The position numbers and the translations under genes were made by a program. Positions 32,251 through 37,706 of a DNA stretch of 37,706 bases are shown here, in pieces. The notes under the pieces are model-generated. The model ran no database searches. It saw only the letters and a list, made by a program, of their open reading frames with translations, and was not told where the DNA came from. The DNA comes from Bryobacterales bacterium (GTDB lineage Bacteria; Acidobacteriota; Terriglobia; Bryobacterales; Bryobacteraceae): contig JAOAPR010000249.1 of NCBI GenBank assembly GCA_025463005.1, positions 1 through 37,706 on the forward strand, in the 5' to 3' direction. Within the stretch, counting starts at the first letter, position 1, and the number at the start of each line of letters is the position of its first letter.

Positions 32251-33284
32251 CGCGACCATCCCAGCTCTTCCGTCACACTTAATCCCGAGTCCAGGTAAAC
32301 CACCAGTCGAAAGTGAACCTTATCGGAAGCGTTTCGGTAAACCATGCTTCCGTTACTCAGGTTGGCGCGGTCGAGCTCCACACGTTTAAGTTCGCCTCCA
32401 TCGTCGATCTCCAGCACGCCGTTACTCGCTGCGCGCACCGCTGGCGCATTCGGATTCCAGTGAACCGTCAGGTTCTGGCCGGTACGGTCGACCGCAAGTG
32501 ACAGAGCGAAATCGGAAGCGCGTCGCGGCGCGGTGATGCGCGAGGCTTCATAACCCAACAAGACTCCCAACAATAAAAAGACGAACGCCGCAACCATCCA
32601 CATGCCGGCCCGCGATTTCGGCGCGCGTGCTTCCGGTTGCTGGTCGCGTCGTTCAGAAGGGGCCCGCGCCGCAGGTTCTGTTTCCTTCTGCTTGCTCTCT
32701 TGCAGTGTTGGACGCTGGGGCGGCTCTTGCCCAGTCATCTCCCATCGGCGAAACGGGAATTCCAGCGGGGTCGCGGCGGGGAACGCGCCGTTTTTCCGGA
32801 CGAAAAAGCCTCCAACGCTCGCCTTGGTCGCGTACGGTTTCACCACAAGCGCGACGTGGGTTGGCAATTGAAAATACCGGTCCAGCAGCGCCACATCTTC
32901 CGGCTCCAGCCCGAGACCATCGCGAGTGTGACTCCGATAGTAACCGACTGCATACGTGTGCCCGGCGCTTTCCGGACTCCGCCGTTCGCACACCTCGTCG
33001 AACAACATCCGTTCGTACTCGGTCAGCAGGTAGGAGGGGCCTCGGACATATTTGCAAGGGACCGCCTCAAAGTCCTCGATCCGGATGATACTGATATCCC
33101 CCGGTTCGATGTCACCCACCAGTATTCCGCCCACTTCCGCGCCGCGCTTGGGCACGGCTCCAAATCCGCGCAGGATTTCGGCTCCCAGGCGATCGACCAC
33201 GTCCAGGCGCAGATGGACCACCACCGGCTGGCCCGCGACTTCCCACACGAAGTAGCCGGGCGCGGCTTGTGTCGCTGGGTCCAT
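32247..33284 (-). CDS. Membrane-anchored JAMM/MPN-like protein with altered metal site
   Basis: A 345-residue protein. Residues 25-165 resemble a JAB/MPN (JAMM) domain: Glu50 in AEVGGILVGD, then YYRSHT (116-121) with His119, and Asp130 exactly 11 residues later, fitting E-x(n)-H-x-H-x(10)-D. However the first His is Arg117. Metal-dependent isopeptidase activity is therefore doubtful. A Pro/Glu/Arg-rich linker (185-225) leads to one membrane helix (about 228-246) and a C-terminal beta-rich domain, presumably outside. ATG start at 33284, 26 bp from the divergent rsmI start. Function unknown; overlaps the lpxD end by 4 bp. Confidence 0.72.
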   Translation of the reverse strand: MDPATQAAPGYFVWEVAGQPVVVHLRLDVVDRLGAEILRGFGAVPKRGAEVGGILVGDIEPGDISIIRIEDFEAVPCKYVRGPSYLLTEYERMLFDEVCERRSPESAGHTYAVGYYRSHTRDGLGLEPEDVALLDRYFQLPTHVALVVKPYATKASVGGFFVRKNGAFPAATPLEFPFRRWEMTGQEPPQRPTLQESKQKETEPAARAPSERRDQQPEARAPKSRAGMWMVAAFVFLLLGVLLGYEASRITAPRRASDFALSLAVDRTGQNLTVHWNPNAPAVRAASNGVLEIDDGGELKRVELDRANLSNGSMVYRNASDKVHFRLVVYLDSGLSVTEELGWSR

Positions 33285-33310
33285 TTCAGTTAAGGTTTCA
33301 TGGTACTACG

Positions 33311-34126
33311 ATGCCTGCTGCGCTCTATCTTGTCGCGACGCCGATCGGCAACCTGGAAGACATCACGCTGCGCGCACTGCGCGTGCTGCGCGAAGCCGAT
33401 CTGATTGCCTGCGAAGACACCCGGCAGACCGGCAAACTGCTCGCGCACTTCGGTATCGATAAACCGATGGTCAGCTATCACGAGCACAATGAAGCCGCGC
33501 GGACCCGTGAACTTGTGGCGAAACTCGAAGGCGGCGCGAGCATCGCGTTGGTCTCCGATGCCGGCACGCCGCTGGTGTCAGATCCGGGATACCGGCTGGT
33601 GACTGCGGCGATCGGCGCGGGAATCCCTGTGGTCCCGGTGCCCGGCGCGTCGGCCGTGCTTGGCGCGCTGGCTGCGTCCGGCCTGCCCACCGATGCGTTT
33701 CGCTTCTGCGGTTTTCTTCCGGTTAAAACGACCCAGCGCCGCAAGATTTTGGAGCAGCTTCGCGCGGAAACCTGCACGCTCGTCTTCTACGAAGCTCCCC
33801 ACCGCATTCTGGACACGTTGTCAGACATCTCGGCGGTGTATGGAGATCGTCCGGTGGCGGTGGCTCGCGAGCTTACTAAGCTGCACGAAGAATTCCTGCG
33901 CGGCACCGCGGACCAAGTTCGCGCCCAGCTCGCGGAGCGGCCGTCTGTGAAGGGCGAGATAACGCTTCTGATCGGAAAAGGCGCGCCGGTGGCCGCGTCG
34001 ACCCCTGTCGATGAAGCTGTGCGGGAACTGGAACAAAAGGGTGTGCCGCGCATGGATGCCATCAAGCAGGTGGCTCGTGAGCGCGGCCTGTCCAAGCGCG
34101 ACGTTTACAAACAAATCACCCAGTAG
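33311..34126 (+). CDS. rsmI: 16S rRNA (cytidine(1402)-2'-O)-methyltransferase
   Basis: A 271-residue tetrapyrrole-methylase-fold enzyme that 2'-O-methylates C1402 of 16S rRNA at the P-site. Family parts in order: LVATPIGNLEDITLRALRVLREAD, CEDTRQTGKLL, SYHEHNE, LVSDAGTPLVSDPGYRL, VPGASAVLGALAASGLPTD, FYEAPHRI and the ELTKLHEEFLRG region; the C-terminus has a helical RERGLSKRDVYKQ end. The upstream in-frame start at 33269 would overlap the divergent neighbour, and the family begins at PAALYLVATP, so ATG 33311 is chosen. It overlaps hemH by 11 bp at the convergent ends. Confidence 0.95.
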   Translation: MPAALYLVATPIGNLEDITLRALRVLREADLIACEDTRQTGKLLAHFGIDKPMVSYHEHNEAARTRELVAKLEGGASIALVSDAGTPLVSDPGYRLVTAAIGAGIPVVPVPGASAVLGALAASGLPTDAFRFCGFLPVKTTQRRKILEQLRAETCTLVFYEAPHRILDTLSDISAVYGDRPVAVARELTKLHEEFLRGTADQVRAQLAERPSVKGEITLLIGKGAPVAASTPVDEAVRELEQKGVPRMDAIKQVARERGLSKRDVYKQITQ

Positions 34127-35069
34127 GTCCGGCTTTGAGGCCGGACGGCACTGGCCGGCGTGGAGCAGGACAGCATCCCTCCGCGCATGGCGTGTGCTCC
34201 TGCTCTACCAGCTCCGCTATCATCTCGATCATGGCCGGATGCGTCCCCACGGTCCCTGCGCGGACCATCTTCACTCCCAGCTGCTCGCAGATGGCCCGTG
34301 CTTCCGTATCCAGATCGTAAAGCACTTCCATGTGATCCGACAGAAAACCGAGCGGTACAACAACCACGTCTGAACGAATCTCGCCCAAGTAGTCGCTAAT
34401 ATCGGGCTCGAGCCAGGGCTGCCCGGGCGGCCCGCTGCGGCTCTGGTAAACCATCTTCCAGTCAGTTCTACCGACGTTCTTCGCCACCGCGGCACATGCC
34501 CGCTCGAGCTCAGCCACATAGGGACTCGACTCGGCCATCGATACAGGCACGCTATGCGCGGTGAACACCAGCCGCCCATGCGGAAGCTCACCCAGCGCGG
34601 CACAGACGCGATCCGTCATCGCCTCAATGAACTTGGGATGCTCGGAAAACGGCCGGATTTTGTAGATTTGCGGCGCGCCCTCGCCCACTTCGGCCTGAGC
34701 GCGCGCAATGTCTTCGATGTACTGCCGGCACCCGGAGTACGACCCGAAGGCCGACGTCACGAACGCTACCGCCCGCCGGATTCCGTCACTCTTCATCCGG
34801 CTTACGGTCTCGGGAAGCATCGGGTGCCAGTTGCGATTGCCCCAATAAATGGGCATCTTCACCACAGGGCGCAACGCCTCAATCAATGCCCGATTCTGAT
34901 CATTGATCGGGCTGCGTCCGTCGAAGTGATAGTAATGCTCGGCAACTTCCAGCATGCGCTCGCGGGGAACATTTCTCCCGCGGAGTACGTTCTCCAAAAA
35001 CGGAACTACGTCCTCGCGTTTTTCGGGACCGCCGAAAGAGACAATCAAGAGTGCGTCGTATTGAGACAC
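34116..35069 (-). CDS. hemH: Ferrochelatase, probably coproporphyrin III type
   Basis: A 317-residue ferrochelatase that inserts Fe2+ into a porphyrin. Catalytic His172 (FTAHSVP) and the conserved Glu248 (SDHMEVLYDLD) are present, and GNRNWHP and SAFGSYSGCRQY match the family. The sequence looks closer to the actinobacterial/Firmicutes coproporphyrin type (HemQ pathway) than to the E. coli type. Cys114 plus Cys295, Cys299 and Cys300 could hold a [2Fe-2S] cluster as in Mycobacterium. GTG start at 35069; nine bp after rlmH, probably one operon. Confidence 0.9.
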   Translation of the reverse strand: MSQYDALLIVSFGGPEKREDVVPFLENVLRGRNVPRERMLEVAEHYYHFDGRSPINDQNRALIEALRPVVKMPIYWGNRNWHPMLPETVSRMKSDGIRRAVAFVTSAFGSYSGCRQYIEDIARAQAEVGEGAPQIYKIRPFSEHPKFIEAMTDRVCAALGELPHGRLVFTAHSVPVSMAESSPYVAELERACAAVAKNVGRTDWKMVYQSRSGPPGQPWLEPDISDYLGEIRSDVVVVPLGFLSDHMEVLYDLDTEARAICEQLGVKMVRAGTVGTHPAMIEMIAELVEQEHTPCAEGCCPAPRRPVPSGLKAGPTG

Positions 35070-35078
35070 AGCCTCAGC

Positions 35079-35480
35079 CTATCGCGGGTAGGGATGCCCC
35101 CGCAGAGTAGTCAGCGCGCGATAGATCTGCTCCGCGAGCACTACGCGGGCCAACTCGTGCGGCATTGTTAGTGCCGACAACGATACGAGAAGATCCGCCT
35201 TCGGCTTCCACGCCTCGGGTAATCCATCCGCGCCGCCGACAATGAACACCAGATCGCGATCGAACAACGCCGTCAGTTCCTTTGAGTCGAGCGTTCGGCC
35301 TGCAGGATCCAACAAAATCTTGCGCGCGGAAGGATGTTTCACCCATGGATCGAACCGTGCCGGCTGGATCTCGCGCATCTCGCAGGTGGCGAATCGGCCC
35401 GATCGCTTGATGTATTCCTCCGCCATGGCGTTGGCATGCGTATCGCGAGCTTTGCCGACGTAATAGAGGAAAAGCTTCAC
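35079..35480 (-). CDS. rlmH: 23S rRNA (pseudouridine(1915)-N3)-methyltransferase
   Basis: A 133-residue SPOUT-class methyltransferase that methylates pseudouridine 1915 in helix 69. MKLFLYYVGKARD at the N-terminus, FIVGGADGLPEAW in the knot, and LSALTMPHELARVVLAEQIYRALTTL near the C-terminus are typical. It is shorter than the usual 155 residues because of a shorter middle. The family's C-terminal Y-H-R/K is here Y-P-R. GTG start at 35480, 15 bp after the OB-fold gene. Confidence 0.92.
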   Translation of the reverse strand: MKLFLYYVGKARDTHANAMAEEYIKRSGRFATCEMREIQPARFDPWVKHPSARKILLDPAGRTLDSKELTALFDRDLVFIVGGADGLPEAWKPKADLLVSLSALTMPHELARVVLAEQIYRALTTLRGHPYPR

Positions 35481-35495
35481 GCGTAACGCCGGCTT

Positions 35496-35708
35496 TCAGC
35501 CTGCCAGTTTCCGGAAATAATGGGTTCCGTTCCGCTCCTCAGCCAGCTCCACCTTGTCGCCGATCTTCACGCGCTCTCCCGCGATCCGTACGGTTAAGCG
35601 GCCTCCGCCGTCGAGCGACACGATCGCCAACTGATAGGGCGCATCCGCCACAAACTCCGCCGGGGCCGCGTGAACCACGGTTTCGGTGTAGACCACCCCC
35701 GTGCTCAC
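35496..35708 (-). CDS. OB-fold only DUF35-like protein
   Basis: A 70-residue protein matching only the C-terminal OB-fold half of DUF35 proteins, which normally also have an N-terminal helix and zinc ribbon (about 130 aa). Matching features: STGVVYTETVVHAAPAEF, PYQLAIVSLDGGGRLTVRI and VKIGDKVEL. DUF35 proteins form complexes with thiolases and thiolase-like acyl-CoA enzymes, and this gene directly follows one. The GTG at 35708 overlaps the thiolase stop (GTGA). A longer frame runs to 35921 but that part is antisense-like, Arg-rich shadow of the thiolase. Confidence 0.75.
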   Translation of the reverse strand: MSTGVVYTETVVHAAPAEFVADAPYQLAIVSLDGGGRLTVRIAGERVKIGDKVELAEERNGTHYFRKLAG

Positions 35709-36865
35709 ATCCCCCCCAGCACAGTGACCACCGCAGTCGCTCCCGATCCGCCTAGGTTCTGTGCCAGCCCCAGTGAATGGCGATCCAGTTGAAGCTCGCC
35801 TGCCTCCCCACGAATCTGCATCGCGACGTCGCAGATCTGGCCGACGCCGGTCGCGCCGACCGGGTGACCTTTGGCCTTCAGCCCGCCGCTGGCGTTCACC
35901 GGACGCTCGGCGCGCAGACACGTGCGGCCTTCGAGCACATACGGTCCGCCTTCACCTTTCTTCACGAACCCCAGATCTTCCGTTGCCACAATCTCGGCGA
36001 TGGTGAAGCAGTCGTGCACTTCGGCGAACTCGATATCACGGGCGGTCACGCGCGCCATCTTGTACGCCTTCTCCGCGGCCTCGCGAACCGCCCAGAAGGT
36101 GGTGATGTCGGCTTTCGCATCCAGTGCGACGTAATCGGAAGTCTGCGCGATGCCCAGAATCCGCACCGGCTGATCGGTGAACTCAGACGCTCGCTCGAGC
36201 GGCGCGATGATCACCGCTGCCGCCCCGTCACTGATCAAGGAGCAATCGAACACCGTGAGCGGCTCCGATATCGGTTTGCCGGCCAAAGCCTGCTCCATAG
36301 TGATCACCTTGCGCATGTGCGCCAGCGGATTCTTCGCGCCATTAGCGTGATTCTTTACGGCTACCGCGGCCATATGCTCGCGCGTGGTTCCGTACTGCTG
36401 CATGTGCCGCCGGGCAATCATCGCGAAGAGCGCGGGAAACGTGGCCCCCGCGCGCCCCTCTCCGGCCATATCCCCTGCCCCAGCCAGGATTTCGGTGACT
36501 TTGGGGGTGGACTGCGAGGTCATCTTCTCGACGCCCGCCACCAGGACGATATCGTTCAGCCCGGCCGCTACGCTCGAAACCGCGTGGAAGAACGCCGAGC
36601 CGCTGGACGCGCACGCAGCTTCAAATCGGGTGCACGGGACGCCGGTGATCCCCAAGCTGTTGGAGATGTACGGAGCCAGGTGATTCTGGCCTACAAACGA
36701 CGGTCCGGCGAAGTTGCCGAGGTAAAAAGCCTCAATCTGTGAAGGACTTACGCCCGCGTCCTCCAGGCATTTTTCACCCGCCTCTACCGCTAACGAACGC
36801 AGCGTACGGTCCGGGAACGCGCCGAACGCCGTCTTGCCAATCCCCACAATCGCAACCGGCCTCAT
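35705..36865 (-). CDS. Thiolase family protein (SCP-x-like acetyl-CoA acetyltransferase)
   Basis: A 386-residue thiolase-superfamily enzyme of the sterol-carrier-protein-x type. Cys85 (EAACASSGSAF) is the acyl-accepting Cys, EVHDCFTIAE supplies the second region, and NASGGLKAKGHPVGATG has the GHPxGATG motif near the C-terminus. Such proteins with a DUF35 partner act in acyl-CoA condensation or cleavage; the chain length is unknown. ATG start at 36865. It overlaps the OB-fold gene by GTGA. First gene of a minus-strand run toward hemH. Confidence 0.92.
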   Translation of the reverse strand: MRPVAIVGIGKTAFGAFPDRTLRSLAVEAGEKCLEDAGVSPSQIEAFYLGNFAGPSFVGQNHLAPYISNSLGITGVPCTRFEAACASSGSAFFHAVSSVAAGLNDIVLVAGVEKMTSQSTPKVTEILAGAGDMAGEGRAGATFPALFAMIARRHMQQYGTTREHMAAVAVKNHANGAKNPLAHMRKVITMEQALAGKPISEPLTVFDCSLISDGAAAVIIAPLERASEFTDQPVRILGIAQTSDYVALDAKADITTFWAVREAAEKAYKMARVTARDIEFAEVHDCFTIAEIVATEDLGFVKKGEGGPYVLEGRTCLRAERPVNASGGLKAKGHPVGATGVGQICDVAMQIRGEAGELQLDRHSLGLAQNLGGSGATAVVTVLGGM

Positions 36866-36972
36866 ATATCATTAGGATATCGTGACCGCCGATAGACAAT
36901 AGACTGGCGGGCCAGACTGCACGTTCGGGCGTCCTTCCGCGTCAACCGTATGCGGGGTGAATCTGCCCCAGG

Positions 36973-37563
36973 ATGGCGATGACCAGTCTGTTAGCGGTCA
37001 CTGAACGCGTGATGAGCGAAACGCCCGGATCCACCCGGTACGACGAAGCTCCACTCTCCTCGGAGCAGCAGGGCCGATTTGTGACCGACAACATGCGCCG
37101 CGTGTTCCTGCTGATCTATCGCGTGGTGGGCAACGTGGCCGACGCGCAGGATCTTACCCAGGAAGCCTTCATTAAAGCGCTGCAGCGCCAGGATCAGTTG
37201 AAAGATCTGGACAAAGCCGCGCACTGGCTCTCGCGCATCGCCACCAACACCGCGATCGATTTTCTGCGCCGTTCGGGGCGGGTGAGTTTCTCCGACTTGG
37301 AGACGTTGCCAGAGCCCGTACTCCGGTCGCGCCTGGAGAGTCCGGAACAGCGCGTCTTGCGCAGAGAACACCGCGAGCGTCTGGAGGAGGGCCTGGAAGT
37401 CTTGACTGCGCGCGAAAAAATGGCGCTGCTGCTGCGCGACGTCGAGGATCTGCCGGCCGAGGAAGTGGCCCTGCGGCTGAACTGCTCGAAAGCCACGGTG
37501 CGTTCGCACATCGCGAATGCGCGCGTGAAGCTGCGCCGTTATATGGAGCGCAAAAAGATATGA
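36973..37563 (+). CDS. ECF RNA polymerase sigma factor
   Basis: A 196-residue sigma-70 family factor of the ECF group. Region 2: NMRRVFLLIYRVVGNVADAQDLTQEAFIKAL, with the DLTQEAF core; region 4: LTAREKMALLLRDVEDLPAEEVALRLNCSKATVRSHIANARVKLRRYM. The target promoters are unknown. Starts at 36973 and 36979 are both possible (AGGA overlaps the first), and 37012 is a further Met, so the N-terminus is uncertain. It overlaps the downstream anti-sigma gene by ATGA, the usual layout of a sigma/anti-sigma pair. Confidence 0.9.
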   Translation: MAMTSLLAVTERVMSETPGSTRYDEAPLSSEQQGRFVTDNMRRVFLLIYRVVGNVADAQDLTQEAFIKALQRQDQLKDLDKAAHWLSRIATNTAIDFLRRSGRVSFSDLETLPEPVLRSRLESPEQRVLRREHRERLEEGLEVLTAREKMALLLRDVEDLPAEEVALRLNCSKATVRSHIANARVKLRRYMERKKI

Positions 37564-37706
37564 ACCGGGGGCATTTTATCAAACATGTCGCCGAAACCGA
37601 TCTGGCTCTCTACGCTTCGGGCGACCTGCCTTTGGCTCGCAGGCTGGCAGCCGGATGGCATGTGCGCGGATGCGAAGAATGCCGCGCGCTGGTGCAAGCG
37701 TTCCGC
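37560..37706 (+). CDS. Zinc-finger anti-sigma factor, partial
   Basis: The first 49 codons of a gene cut by the window end. The N-terminus contains DLALYASGDLP followed by WHVRGCEECRALV, giving His-x3-Cys-x2-Cys, the zinc-binding ZAS motif of anti-sigma factors. It overlaps the sigma gene stop in an ATGA junction and probably binds and inhibits that sigma factor. The membrane part, if any, lies outside the window. Confidence 0.75.
   Translation, partial: MNRGHFIKHVAETDLALYASGDLPLARRLAAGWHVRGCEECRALVQAFR

Noticed and set aside
35709-35921. Upstream extension of the OB-fold gene in the same frame
   Set aside because: The added segment is Arg- and Gly-rich and lies entirely over the thiolase gene; it shows no DUF35 zinc ribbon.
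1-37706. tRNA genes, insertion sequences, CRISPR arrays, phage genes
   Set aside because: No cloverleaf, transposase-like frame or regular repeat was found; the window is dense with ordinary coding genes.

Overview
The window is a GC-rich, densely packed bacterial chromosome segment with about 41 genes. Many neighbours overlap by 1-4 bp (TGATG, TAATG, ATGA and GTGA junctions). I see no tRNA, rRNA, insertion sequence, phage gene or CRISPR array. The gene content suggests a Gram-negative Acidobacteriota, perhaps the Solibacter/Bryobacter group: LpxD lipid A synthesis, a LolC/E-type permease, an outer-membrane barrel, a bactofilin, a Gld-type ABC operon with GldG and DUF4340 proteins, an S55-type peptidase and a split B12 acyl-CoA mutase. 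This placement is inference from gene content, not from a marker phylogeny.

Region 1 (1-7.5 kb): an SDR and a YihY/BrkB membrane protein on the minus strand diverge from a plus-strand run. That run holds an exported helix-hairpin-helix protein, a radical SAM protein ending in a CCAEP tail, an ATP-grasp ligase, UDP-glucose dehydrogenase, a SirB1-like protein, a small conserved protein and YggX. The radical SAM/ATP-grasp pair is the best candidate for an undescribed biosynthetic system. Region 2 (7.5-18.7 kb, mostly minus): RidA, a NYN nuclease with two LOTUS-like domains, a B12-binding mutase subunit, an AraC regulator, a plus-strand outer-membrane barrel, a GT-C-like membrane protein, the mutase catalytic subunit, a secreted beta-propeller protein and an S55-like peptidase. 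The mutase carries Phe58 and Gln176 where methylmalonyl-CoA mutase has Tyr89 and Arg207, so it looks like isobutyryl-CoA mutase.

Region 3 (18.8-24.5 kb, plus): bactofilin with a degenerate methyltransferase-like protein, a YefM/YoeB toxin-antitoxin pair with a visible operator, lysS, a LolC/E-type permease, an SDR and a cupin. Region 4 (24.5-31.1 kb, plus): a promoter with a perfect -35 box drives a six-gene run. It encodes a Gld-type ABC system (ATPase, permease, GldG-like, DUF4340) continuing by overlapping codons into nicotinate phosphoribosyltransferase and nicotinamidase, two steps of NAD salvage.

Region 5 (31.2-37.7 kb): lpxD behind a perfect palindrome, a membrane-anchored JAMM-like protein lacking one metal ligand, rsmI, then a minus-strand run (thiolase, short OB-fold partner, rlmH, ferrochelatase). 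The window ends in an ECF sigma factor and the start of a zinc-finger anti-sigma factor. Several genes have a -10-like hexamer 6-8 bp before the start codon and no clear Shine-Dalgarno, hinting at leaderless mRNAs. No gene-free stretch exceeds 300 bp; the longest is 31082-31257.
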